Shown in pieces: positions 1-7,822 of a DNA stretch of 15,103 nucleotides. This DNA comes from Thomasclavelia sp. GTDB taxonomy: Bacteria > Bacillota_I > Bacilli_A > Erysipelotrichales > Coprobacillaceae. The stretch is taken from NCBI GenBank assembly GCA_020025035.1, contig JAHHSU010000025.1:1-15103 (forward strand). The letters are read 5' to 3'. The notes beneath the pieces are model-generated. The model did not search any database. It was not told the origin of the DNA and was given only the letters and a program-made list of their open reading frames with translations. A program made the position numbers and the translations under genes. Position 1 is the first letter of the stretch, and the number at the start of each line of letters is the position of its first letter.

Positions 1-73
1 CTTCTGTAAATTCAGGGAATCTAAGCTTAGGTACATTAGCCTTTTGACTATTACTTGAGGATACATTAGACAT
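1..73 (-). CDS. hsdS: Type I restriction-modification specificity subunit HsdS, N-terminus only
   Basis: Only the first 24 codons are inside the window; the gene continues past the left edge. It begins with ATG at 73 and reads MSNVSSSNSQKANVPKLRFP followed by EFTE. The VPKLRFPEF stretch is the usual opening of HsdS proteins, just before the first target-recognition domain. The Shine-Dalgarno AGGAGGTG (88 to 81) is made by the last sense codons of hsdM, seven bases before the ATG, and the ATG lies four bases after the hsdM stop, so translation is probably coupled. HsdS chooses the DNA sequence recognised by the HsdR2M2S complex. Whether the full gene is intact cannot be judged here. Confidence 0.85.
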   Translation of the reverse strand, partial: MSNVSSSNSQKANVPKLRFPEFTE

Positions 74-77
74 AAAA

Positions 78-1643
78 TTACACCTCCTCATCAAAAGGGA
101 AATCTAAGCCTAATTCATCAAAATAAGGCTTTAATTGTTTGTCGATTTCCTTAATCTCTTTTTGTAATGAACGAATTTCTTGTGTGACAGCAGCTAAATC
201 AATTTCAGGTTCTTTTTCAAAAGTATCAACATAACGTGGAATGTTTAAATTAAATCCGTTATCTTCAATTTCTTTCATTGTTGCTACGTGAGCATATTTA
301 TCAACATCTACACGATTAACATATGCATCCACAATCTTATCTATATCGCATTGACGAAGGATATTTTGGTTTTTACCAGCTTCGAAATCTTTTGATGCAT
401 CAATAAAGAAAATATTGTCAGTGTTTGTTGTCCTATCTTTTTTTAGAACAAGAATACATACTGGAATACCTGTACCAAAGAATAAATTAGCAGGTAAACC
501 TATTACAGCATCTAAAACATTCAATTTTTCAATCAAGTATTTTCGAATTGTTTCTTCTGCAGCTCCTCTAAATAAAACACCATGTGGAAGAAGAACTACA
601 GCACGACCATCTTCATCCATATGATGAACCATGTGTTGAACAAATGCAAAATCTGCCTTTGATTTTGGTGCTAATTTCCCATATTGGTTAAAACGATCAT
701 CTTCCATAAATTTATTGTCAGCTGTCCACTTTGCTGAATACGGTGGATTAGCAACTTGCACTCTAAACTTCATATCTCCAAAATAGTCATTTTCTAAAGT
801 ATCTCCATTACGTATGTCAAAATTTGTATATGGAATACCACGTAAAATCATGTTCATTCGAGCTAGATTATAAGTTGTAGAAGTTAATTCTTGCCCATAA
901 TATGAACGTACATTTGCATAATTCTTTAATCTTAAAAGCAACGATCCTGAACCACAAGTTGGATCAGCTGCTGCTTTAACGTCTGTTAATCCTAAACAAG
1001 CTAAACGACATAAAAGTTCAGCTGGACCTGATGGAGTATAGAACTCTCCTGCCTTTTTACCAGCAGTTGCTGCAAATTGCCCAATTAAATATTCATAAGC
1101 ATTTCCTAAAACATCAATTTTTGTATCTTCAACTGAAAAATTGATTTCATCTAAAGAAGCGATGATTTTAGCCATTACTGCACTTCTATCCTTAACTGTA
1201 TGCCCTAATTTCGTAGAATCTAATTGCATATCTGAAAAAAGACCCTCAAAATCACTTTGACTCTCATTTCCAATCGTTGATTCCATAAGAGCGTTAATAG
1301 CCTTTTGTAAAAATTCAATATCGAAAGAACGATTTTCAACCATTTTTACAAGTTTACGAAAAAGATATTGTGGCTCAATAATAAAACCTAAATCTCTAAG
1401 TGATTCTTCAATAACCGCCTCTTTATATTCTTCATCTTCCCAAGCAGTATTATAATCAATATTATCATCTTTCAATAAATTGGCCATATACTTTTCAGTA
1501 CGATCTGAAAGATAGTAATAAAAAATCATGCCTAAAATATAATTTTTAAATTCATAGGCCTCCATATTTCCTCGAAGAGCATTCGCCATTGCCCAAAGTT
1601 TATTACAAAGTTCTTTTTGATGTTGTTGAATACTATTATCCAT
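78..1643 (-). CDS. hsdM: Type I restriction-modification DNA methyltransferase subunit HsdM (N6-adenine)
   Basis: HsdM transfers a methyl group from S-adenosylmethionine to adenine at the site chosen by HsdS, protecting host DNA and serving as the core of the restriction complex. The 521-residue protein has an N-terminal helical HsdM_N region (about 1-170) and then the methyltransferase domain. That domain carries KAGEFYTP (197-204), the SAM-binding motif I DPTCGSGS (227-234) and the catalytic motif IV NPPY (299-302), which indicates an N6-adenine enzyme. A C-terminal coiled segment rich in Glu and Lys (about 480-510) probably contacts HsdS. The length matches the roughly 520 residues of the EcoR124I (type IC) family. 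The ATG at 1643 has GGAGG (1655 to 1651) seven bases upstream. It follows hsdR by 50 bases and runs into hsdS. All key motifs are present, so it is predicted to be active. Confidence 0.97.
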   Translation of the reverse strand: MDNSIQQHQKELCNKLWAMANALRGNMEAYEFKNYILGMIFYYYLSDRTEKYMANLLKDDNIDYNTAWEDEEYKEAVIEESLRDLGFIIEPQYLFRKLVKMVENRSFDIEFLQKAINALMESTIGNESQSDFEGLFSDMQLDSTKLGHTVKDRSAVMAKIIASLDEINFSVEDTKIDVLGNAYEYLIGQFAATAGKKAGEFYTPSGPAELLCRLACLGLTDVKAAADPTCGSGSLLLRLKNYANVRSYYGQELTSTTYNLARMNMILRGIPYTNFDIRNGDTLENDYFGDMKFRVQVANPPYSAKWTADNKFMEDDRFNQYGKLAPKSKADFAFVQHMVHHMDEDGRAVVLLPHGVLFRGAAEETIRKYLIEKLNVLDAVIGLPANLFFGTGIPVCILVLKKDRTTNTDNIFFIDASKDFEAGKNQNILRQCDIDKIVDAYVNRVDVDKYAHVATMKEIEDNGFNLNIPRYVDTFEKEPEIDLAAVTQEIRSLQKEIKEIDKQLKPYFDELGLDFPFDEEV

Positions 1644-1663
1644 TTCAAATCCTCCATATATTC

Positions 1664-1685
1664 CTCGCTCTAATTACTAGAGGAG
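1664..1685 (-). other. Hairpin in the hsdR-hsdM gap
   Basis: CTCTA (1668-1672) pairs with TAGAG (1678-1682) around a five-base loop. The stem is extended by CTC (1664-1666) with GAG (1683-1685) past one bulged base. No T-tract follows on the minus strand, so it does not look like a terminator. It lies between the hsdR stop and the hsdM ribosome binding site (1651-1655). It could tune mRNA stability or the relative yield of HsdM and HsdR, or be chance in AT-rich DNA. Confidence 0.35.
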
Positions 1686-1693
1686 CATTTATT

Positions 1694-4465
1694 TTAAGCA
1701 CTGTACTTATTAACATGCGTTTCAATAAAATTTACTATTTTAAAAACAAGTGATCTCTTCTTTAATAGTGGAAGTGGCTTTACTATTCTATCACGAACTT
1801 CACCTTGTTTTAAAACTCCTGAGAATGAATATTCTGAGATAAATTCACCCAATATTTTAGGATCGATGTCCTCTTTTTTTGCAAAGTTCTCAATTTCTTC
1901 TTGTTTCTTTTTATTTTCAAAATTATTATATTCAATATCAATATCTTCATCACCTTTAAAATTAACAACTTCCTCGTCAAGAAAGGCCTTAAGAATATCA
2001 ATCTTTTTATGCAATTGCATATTATCAGAACGATCTAGTTCTTTTTTAATATGATCGATATCTTCATTTTTATAGTTCAAATTATCAAATCGAATATTTC
2101 GAATTAAATTCATAATATATGCAACATTAATTCTATTAGTCTCCATTAACTCTATACAAAAATCTACATCATCTAAAACAGAAACTACCTCTTTATTAAT
2201 TTTTATATTTCTATAAAGCATTAAATATTTACTTTTATAATCTTGAAACTCCTGGTCTGAAAGTTCAATAGATTCACGTTCAGTTTTAAATTCAATAAAT
2301 GTCTGTAACGATAAATATAGTTTAGATAACTCTCTAAAGTTTACAACAAAATCCTTTTGATCATCTTCGTTCATTAACATATCTACTGATGCAGGTGTAG
2401 GGACAATTAATCTAATTTTTACTAGTAATTCATTAAATTTTTGAACGAAGTAATCAAAATTTGGTGCTAATATTCCTTCAGTATTATCCGTTTGGGAGAA
2501 TAATGCAAGAGCTTCGTCTGTACTTTTCTTTAAATTACGGTAACATATAATAATTCCCCAAGGTTTTGTTTCTTTTTCGACACGATTGGTACGGCTAAAG
2601 GCTTGTAATAAATCATGATATGCAAGTTTTTTATCAACATATAGTACTGATAAGGGTTTGCTATCAAAACCTGTTAAAAACATATTAACAACAATTAAAA
2701 TATCCAAAGGTTTTGTCTTTTTACCTTTAACTCTATCACTAATATCCTTATGATATGCATTAAATGTATCTGTTGAAAAGTTTGTACTAAACATTTGATT
2801 ATAATCCTTTATAATTCGCTCTAAAGCATCTCTACTATGTTCATCCCTACCCTCATAATCTTCATTTGCACCATATGAAAATATACCACTGACATTTAAG
2901 TCATGATCAATGCTTTTAAATATATCATAATATTTTATTAAAGCAGGAATTGAAGATACTGTAAAGATTGCGGTATACTGCCCATTTCTAGTTTTGCTTT
3001 TATGATTTTGAACAATATGATTTGAAATCATTGTCATACGTTCATCAGCCATATACAACTCTCCAACATCAATAGCTTGAGTCATTGTATTATCGTTTTC
3101 ATCATAATTACCATCAATAGTTTTAATATATTCGACATGAAAACCAAGAACATTATTATCAAAGATTGCATTTTTAATTAAGTATGTATGTAAACATTCA
3201 CCAAACAAGCTTTTTGTAGTTTGAATCAATTTACCTTGTGTTTTTCCATTTACTACAAACCTAGGTGTACCAGTAAAGCCAAAAAATTGTGCATTTCTAA
3301 AATGTCTAACAATATCTTTATGCATTTCCCCAAATTGACTTCTATGACATTCATCAATAATAAATACAACCTTTTCTTCACAGTATTGGTCTAGTACTCT
3401 TGAATATTGTGGTTTATTTACTGCAGTTGACATCTTTTGAATTGTAGTAATAATTAACTGACGATTTTTATCATTCATTTGCTTAACAAGTACATCAGTC
3501 CTGTTAGTTGTATCAACTGATCCTGCTTCGAACTTATTAAATTCTTCAGTTGTTTGTGTGTCTAGGTCTTTACGATCCACTAGAAAGATTACTTTTTTTA
3601 TATTTGGATTGGTTGCTAATATTTGTGCTGTTTTAAAAGCTGTTAACGTTTTGCCAGCACCTGTAGTATGCCATATATATGCATTACGATTTGTTAATGT
3701 TGCTTGTCTTATTAGTGCTTCAGTTGCATAAACTTGGTAAGGCCTCATAACCATCATAACTTTATCAGTATCATTTAAAATTGTAAATTTATAGATCATT
3801 TTAACAAGCATGTCTCTAGCTAAAAACACTACTGAAAAATCCTTCAAATTAGTAACTCTAATATTATTATCATCTGTCCAAAAGAAAGTATGCGAATATA
3901 AAATTTCCTTATCACTATTAGCAAAATATTTAGTATCCACTCCATTAGAAACAACAAATAATTGTATAAAACGATATAGACCATAATAAGAATGTTTTTT
4001 ATATCTGATTATTTGATTTACAGCTTCTCTAATATCTCCACCACGTCTTTTTAATTCGATTTGAACTAATGGTAACCCATTAATTAATAACGTAACATCA
4101 TATCTGTTTTTATATTTATTTGTTACTTCTGTTTGGTTTGTTACCTGATAAATATTTTTGGTATAATCTTCATCAAAAAAAGACATATAAACTTTTGTGT
4201 TATCATCTCTTTCCAATATGAATTTATCTCTTAAAATTTTGGCACATTCAAAAATACTATTTCCATTAACTATATTCAGAACCCTTTCCCATTCTTTATT
4301 AGAAAGTGGTTTGTTATTAAGTTTATTTTTATTAAATTCTTCAAACTGAACTTTAAAATTTTCAACTAATGCATTGTCATCAGGAATATATACACGACTA
4401 TAATTTTGGTTATGTAATTGTTCTATAAGTTGTTGTTCTAATTGTGCCTCGCTTTGATATGCCAT
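1694..4465 (-). CDS. hsdR: Type I restriction enzyme motor and endonuclease subunit HsdR
   Basis: HsdR is the ATP-driven translocase and nuclease of the type I complex; it pulls in DNA from an unmethylated site and cuts at a distance. The N-terminal PD-(D/E)xK nuclease shows D123, E137-L-K139 and the family's QxxxY (Q151-Y155). The superfamily 2 helicase follows: Walker A TTGAGKT (267-273), DECH box (371-374), TGTP (398-401), TGFD (598-601) and QAFSRTNR (621-628). The C-terminal third is helical and charged and should bind HsdM. At 923 residues it is somewhat shorter than EcoR124I-type HsdR (about 1,040), with all catalytic motifs retained, so there is no sign of decay. The ATG at 4465 has GGAGGGG (4477 to 4471) five bases upstream. 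It is the first gene of hsdR-hsdM-hsdS. Confidence 0.97.
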   Translation of the reverse strand: MAYQSEAQLEQQLIEQLHNQNYSRVYIPDDNALVENFKVQFEEFNKNKLNNKPLSNKEWERVLNIVNGNSIFECAKILRDKFILERDDNTKVYMSFFDEDYTKNIYQVTNQTEVTNKYKNRYDVTLLINGLPLVQIELKRRGGDIREAVNQIIRYKKHSYYGLYRFIQLFVVSNGVDTKYFANSDKEILYSHTFFWTDDNNIRVTNLKDFSVVFLARDMLVKMIYKFTILNDTDKVMMVMRPYQVYATEALIRQATLTNRNAYIWHTTGAGKTLTAFKTAQILATNPNIKKVIFLVDRKDLDTQTTEEFNKFEAGSVDTTNRTDVLVKQMNDKNRQLIITTIQKMSTAVNKPQYSRVLDQYCEEKVVFIIDECHRSQFGEMHKDIVRHFRNAQFFGFTGTPRFVVNGKTQGKLIQTTKSLFGECLHTYLIKNAIFDNNVLGFHVEYIKTIDGNYDENDNTMTQAIDVGELYMADERMTMISNHIVQNHKSKTRNGQYTAIFTVSSIPALIKYYDIFKSIDHDLNVSGIFSYGANEDYEGRDEHSRDALERIIKDYNQMFSTNFSTDTFNAYHKDISDRVKGKKTKPLDILIVVNMFLTGFDSKPLSVLYVDKKLAYHDLLQAFSRTNRVEKETKPWGIIICYRNLKKSTDEALALFSQTDNTEGILAPNFDYFVQKFNELLVKIRLIVPTPASVDMLMNEDDQKDFVVNFRELSKLYLSLQTFIEFKTERESIELSDQEFQDYKSKYLMLYRNIKINKEVVSVLDDVDFCIELMETNRINVAYIMNLIRNIRFDNLNYKNEDIDHIKKELDRSDNMQLHKKIDILKAFLDEEVVNFKGDEDIDIEYNNFENKKKQEEIENFAKKEDIDPKILGEFISEYSFSGVLKQGEVRDRIVKPLPLLKKRSLVFKIVNFIETHVNKYSA

Positions 4466-4576
4466 CTTTTCCCCTCCGATTATTATTTAAATAAAATCTT
4501 ATATATATCTCTTAAATATTCTTGTTATATATTTCAACCAGTGCTTATAGTTAAGCTAATACGTACATCATTTTTC

Positions 4577-4606
4577 ATTATATCATACTATTCTCTAATT
4601 TTTTAA
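4577..4606 (-). promoter_or_regulatory. Candidate sigma-A promoter of hsdR
   Basis: On the minus strand a perfect TATAAT (4582 to 4577) is preceded by TGA, giving an extended -10 (TGnTATAAT). A weaker -35, TTAAAA (4606 to 4601), lies 18 bases upstream. Transcription would start near 4570, giving a leader of about 105 bases before hsdR. The extended -10 makes this the best promoter match in the spacer. Confidence 0.6.
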
Positions 4607-4785
4607 TCTTATCTCACATTAGGTATTTTTAAACTGAAATAGTAAATATCCATATGAAACATACATTTTCCGTACATATAATTAGCTAATTTTCCATTAA
4701 TTATTTTATGATACTACATACATAAATCTTAGTATTCAATAAATATGTTACAATTTTAAACACAATTATAATTAATAATAACCTA

Positions 4786-4827
4786 AAACCTCCAAAAAGT
4801 CCTATGAACAAGACATTTTAGAGGTTT
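4786..4827 (-). terminator. Hairpin terminator after guaA
   Basis: Two arms (4786-4801 and 4812-4827) pair through AAACCTC/GAGGTTT, a T-G pair, AAAA/TTTT, one mismatch and GTC/GAC, around a ten-base loop. It starts 17 bases after the guaA stop codon. The tract that follows on the minus strand is only moderately T-rich (TTTTAGGTTATTATT), so termination may be incomplete. No gene faces it from the other side in this window. Confidence 0.65.
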
Positions 4828-4843
4828 AAATTTTATTATTTTG

Positions 4844-6388
4844 TTATTCCCACTCTACTGTTGCAGGTGGCTTAGATGTTATATCATAGACAACTCTATT
4901 AATGTGTTGTACTTCATTAACAATACGAACAGATATTGTATTTAGTACATCATAAGGAATTTTAGCCCAATCTGCAGTCATACCATCAATAGAAGTTACT
5001 GCACGAATTGCAATTGTATAATCATATGTTCTTTGGTCTCCCATTACACCTACTGAACGAATATCTGGAAGACATGTAAAATATTGCCATATATCTCGTT
5101 CTAAACCTGCTTTAGAAATTTCTTCTCTTAAAATATAATCAGAGTCTCTTACAATTTGTAATTTTTCTTCAGTGATTTCACCTAGTACACGAATTCCTAA
5201 TCCTGGACCTGGAAAAGGTTGACGCCAAACTATTTCATCAGGCATTCCTAAGGCAGTTCCTACAGCTCTAACTTCATCTTTAAATAAAGTATTTAACGGT
5301 TCAATAAGTTTAAATTCCATATCTTCAGGTAATCCACCAACATTATGGTGAGATTTTATTGTCTGAGCTGTTTTTGTACCACTTTCGATGACATCTGTAT
5401 ATAAAGTACCTTGTGCTAACCATTTAATATTTTCACCAGATGCAATCTTTTTCATTTCATCGTCAAATGTATATACAAACTCATTTCCAATAATTTTACG
5501 TTTCTTTTCTGGATCAGATACACCTTTTAGTTTAGATAAAAACCTTTGACTAGCATCAATTTTAATGATATTAATATCCATTCCTCTATTTAACATATCC
5601 ATAACGCCTTTGGCTTCACCTTTACGAAGTAATCCATGATCAATAAACATACATGTTAATTGATCACCTATTGCTTTATGCAATAATGCCGCAACAACAG
5701 AAGAATCTACACCACCAGATAATCCTAGTAATACTTTATCATTTCCAACAGTTTCTCTTATTTTTTTAACTTGCATATCAATAAAGCTTTCCATTGACCA
5801 ATTATCCTTAGCTTTACAAATTTCAAATACAAAGTTCTTTAATAAGTCATTACCAAATTCAGAGTGTCTTACTTCTGGATGGAACTGTACAGTATAGATA
5901 TTTTTTTCTGGATTAGAAGTAGAAGCAAATGTACAAGTTGAACTTGATGCATCTTTTCTAAATCCTGGTGCTAACTTATCTACTTGATCTCCATGAGACA
6001 TCCAAACAACATGTTCTTTTGGTAATCCTTTAAATAATAATGAATCTGTTTCTACTTGAATAACCGTTCTTCCATATTCTTTAGTTTGACATGCTTTAAC
6101 ACTTCCACCATTCATATAATGTGTCATTTGCATTCCATAACAAATTCCTAAAATTGGTATACCACTTTCAAAAATAGCTGGATCACATTTAAATGCATCT
6201 TCTTCATAAACACTGTTTGGTCCACCACTAAATACAATCCCTTTTACATTTCCCAATGCTTTAATTTGCTCTAATGTAATTGTATGAGGATGTAATTCAC
6301 TATACACACCAAATTCACGAATACGTCGAGCTATTAATTGATTATATTGGCTACCAAAATCTAATACAACGATCATATCACTATTCAT
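4844..6388 (-). CDS. guaA: GMP synthase (glutamine-hydrolysing)
   Basis: GuaA converts XMP, ATP and glutamine to GMP, the last step of guanine nucleotide synthesis in the cytoplasm. The 514-residue protein has the class I glutamine amidotransferase domain first, with the triad C83 (in GICYG), H170 and E172. The ATP-pyrophosphatase domain follows with P-loop SGGVDSS (224-230). The dimerisation domain contains PFPGPGLGIR (391-400) and ends in the family's KPPATVEWE. The length is normal. ATG at 6388 is preceded by AGGAG (6400 to 6396) with a seven-base gap. This Shine-Dalgarno abuts the purA stop codon only 14 bases upstream, so guaA is almost certainly co-transcribed with purA and possibly translationally coupled. 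The second ATG four codons in is a possible alternative start. Confidence 0.98.
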   Translation of the reverse strand: MNSDMIVVLDFGSQYNQLIARRIREFGVYSELHPHTITLEQIKALGNVKGIVFSGGPNSVYEEDAFKCDPAIFESGIPILGICYGMQMTHYMNGGSVKACQTKEYGRTVIQVETDSLLFKGLPKEHVVWMSHGDQVDKLAPGFRKDASSSTCTFASTSNPEKNIYTVQFHPEVRHSEFGNDLLKNFVFEICKAKDNWSMESFIDMQVKKIRETVGNDKVLLGLSGGVDSSVVAALLHKAIGDQLTCMFIDHGLLRKGEAKGVMDMLNRGMDINIIKIDASQRFLSKLKGVSDPEKKRKIIGNEFVYTFDDEMKKIASGENIKWLAQGTLYTDVIESGTKTAQTIKSHHNVGGLPEDMEFKLIEPLNTLFKDEVRAVGTALGMPDEIVWRQPFPGPGLGIRVLGEITEEKLQIVRDSDYILREEISKAGLERDIWQYFTCLPDIRSVGVMGDQRTYDYTIAIRAVTSIDGMTADWAKIPYDVLNTISVRIVNEVQHINRVVYDITSKPPATVEWE

Positions 6389-6402
6389 AATTTTTCTCCT
6401 TT

Positions 6403-7671
6403 TTAAAACATTTCTTCTAAAATAATTGTTTGAGTACGATCTGGTCCTACACTAAACATTGCAATAGAACAATGAATAAGTTCACTAATACGTTTTAAGT
6501 AATTTTGACAATTAACTGGTAATTCATCAAAAGATTCTACCTTTGTAATATCTTCATGCCATCCAGGAAGTGTTTCATACACTGGTTCTACTCTTTCTAA
6601 TTCTTGAATAGTAGATGGTAATGCATGAATTTCTTTACCATCTAACTTATAAGCAACACAAATCTTTAACTCATCAATACCTGTTAAAACATCTAGTAAC
6701 ATCATTGAAACATGAGTTAATCCACTAATTCTTCTAGATTGATTCACAACTACAGCATCAAACCATCCAATTCTTCTTGGTCGTTTTGTAACAGTTCCAT
6801 ACTCATGACCTACTTCTCTAATATTATCTGCAATCTGACCTTCTATTTCTGTAGGAAATGCACCAGAACCAACCCTTGTTGTATATGCTTTTACAATTCC
6901 TAATGCTTTATCAATATAGATTGGACCAATTCCTGCTCCTTCACAAACTCCATTTGCTCCAGGATGTGATGAAGTGACAAATGGATATGTTCCATAATCA
7001 ATATCTAACATTGTTCCTTGTGCACCTTCAAATAGCACATTTTCATTATTTCTTAATGCATTATCTAATAACAAACTTGTATCTTGTACATATGGTTTAA
7101 TTATTTTTGCATATTCTTTATACTCATTAAATATTTCTTCAACAGTAAAATCTAATTCTGGGTATTCTTGTTTTTTTAATGGGTAAACCTCTTTTAAACG
7201 TTTTAAAAATATCGATTCATCAATAAACTCACCCATACGAATTCCTATCCTAGCATATTTATCTACATATGTAGGACCAATTCCTTTTTTTGTAGTTCCA
7301 ATATTATTATCTCCACGTCGTGTTTCTTGAATTTCATCAATTTTTAAATGATATGGTAAAATAATATGTGCACGATCAGATATGACAATATTATCAGTAC
7401 TAATCTTAGCATCATTTAAATATTTAATTTCTTCTAATAATGCTTTAGGATTAATTACCATTCCATTTCCTAACACAACTTTTTTTGCACTAAAAATACC
7501 TGAAGGAATTAATCTTAAGGCAAATTTTTGATGATTAAATTCAATTGTATGTCCTGCATTATTTCCTCCTTGATAACGCACAACATAATCTGCCTTTGAA
7601 GATAAATAATCAGTTACCTTCCCTTTTCCTTCGTCTCCCCATTGACTTCCAACTACGACTACACCAGCCAC
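6403..7671 (-). CDS. purA: Adenylosuccinate synthetase
   Basis: PurA joins IMP and aspartate using GTP, the first committed step to AMP. I place the start at GTG 7671 (MAGVVVVGSQWGDEGKGK, 422 residues). AAAGGAAG (7686 to 7679) lies seven bases upstream. With this start the catalytic residues fall at D13 and H41, the numbers they have in the E. coli enzyme. The reading frame is open to another GTG at 7692, but those seven extra residues have no family counterpart. Visible motifs include GSQWGDEGKGK (8-18), GGNNAGHT (35-42) and the IMP-binding TTRVGSGAFPTE segment. It is followed closely by guaA, so the two enzymes that draw on the IMP pool share a transcript. Confidence 0.97.
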   Translation of the reverse strand: MAGVVVVGSQWGDEGKGKVTDYLSSKADYVVRYQGGNNAGHTIEFNHQKFALRLIPSGIFSAKKVVLGNGMVINPKALLEEIKYLNDAKISTDNIVISDRAHIILPYHLKIDEIQETRRGDNNIGTTKKGIGPTYVDKYARIGIRMGEFIDESIFLKRLKEVYPLKKQEYPELDFTVEEIFNEYKEYAKIIKPYVQDTSLLLDNALRNNENVLFEGAQGTMLDIDYGTYPFVTSSHPGANGVCEGAGIGPIYIDKALGIVKAYTTRVGSGAFPTEIEGQIADNIREVGHEYGTVTKRPRRIGWFDAVVVNQSRRISGLTHVSMMLLDVLTGIDELKICVAYKLDGKEIHALPSTIQELERVEPVYETLPGWHEDITKVESFDELPVNCQNYLKRISELIHCSIAMFSVGPDRTQTIILEEMF

Positions 7672-7715
7672 ACTCCATCTTCCTTTCGTCACATAACATC
7701 TTTTAATACATGACT

Positions 7716-7744
7716 ATTTTACACGATATTTAAATAAATTTCTA
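7716..7744 (-). promoter_or_regulatory. Candidate sigma-A promoter of purA-guaA
   Basis: TAGAAA (7744 to 7739) and TAAAAT (7721 to 7716) are separated by 17 bases on the minus strand, matching the consensus at four and five of six positions. The start site would be near 7709, leaving a leader of about 40 bases. That is too short for a purine riboswitch. Confidence 0.45.
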
Positions 7745-7770
7745 CTTTTTTATACATAAGTTTATATAGT

Positions 7771-7782
7771 TTGGTTAACCAA
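7771..7782. repeat. Perfect 12-base palindrome upstream of purA
   Basis: TTGGTTAACCAA is perfectly self-complementary. It lies about 27 bases upstream of the predicted purA -35 box and just past the T-tract of the preceding terminator. It could be an operator or a chance palindrome. Confidence 0.35.
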
Positions 7783-7784
7783 CA

Positions 7785-7822
7785 AAAAAAGCAAAAAACA
7801 TGAGCACATACTCATGTTTTTT
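7785..7822 (-). terminator. Intrinsic terminator after ysxE
   Basis: Arms at 7793-7804 and 7811-7822 form a 12-base-pair stem (core ACATGAG/CTCATGT plus A-T pairs) with a six-base loop. On the minus strand it is followed by T-rich DNA (TTTTTTGCTTTTTTT). The stem begins inside the ysxE stop codon. It separates the spore-coat operon from purA. Confidence 0.9.

Larger units (their letters stand above)
4466..4843. other. 378-base intergenic spacer between hsdR and guaA
   Basis: This very AT-rich spacer holds no credible coding sequence on either strand. Its right end carries the hairpin after guaA (4786-4827), its left half the candidate hsdR promoter (4577-4606), and it also has a perfect 12-base palindrome, AATTAGCTAATT (4680-4691). 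The segment between about 4607 and 4780 shows nothing else I can name. It marks the junction between the housekeeping purine genes and the accessory restriction operon. Confidence 0.7.

Noticed and set aside
415..624. Plus-strand open frame of 69 codons inside hsdM
   Set aside because: Antisense to the conserved HsdM methyltransferase domain, with no recognisable product.
1810..2054. Short open frames on both strands near the 3' end of hsdR
   Set aside because: Both are shadows of the HsdR C-terminal coding sequence, of low complexity with no ribosome binding sites.
4466..4843. CRISPR array, mobile-element end or small gene in the long spacer
   Set aside because: No regular repeats, no transposase or terminal inverted repeats, and no frame with a ribosome binding site; only a promoter, a hairpin and one short palindrome.
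7672..7692. Seven-codon upstream extension of purA from GTG 7692
   Set aside because: It would consume the Shine-Dalgarno used by GTG 7671 and shift the conserved D13/H41 numbering.
7672..7709. Possible purine riboswitch ahead of purA
   Set aside because: The predicted leader is only about 40 bases, too short for the aptamer, and no conserved aptamer elements are seen.
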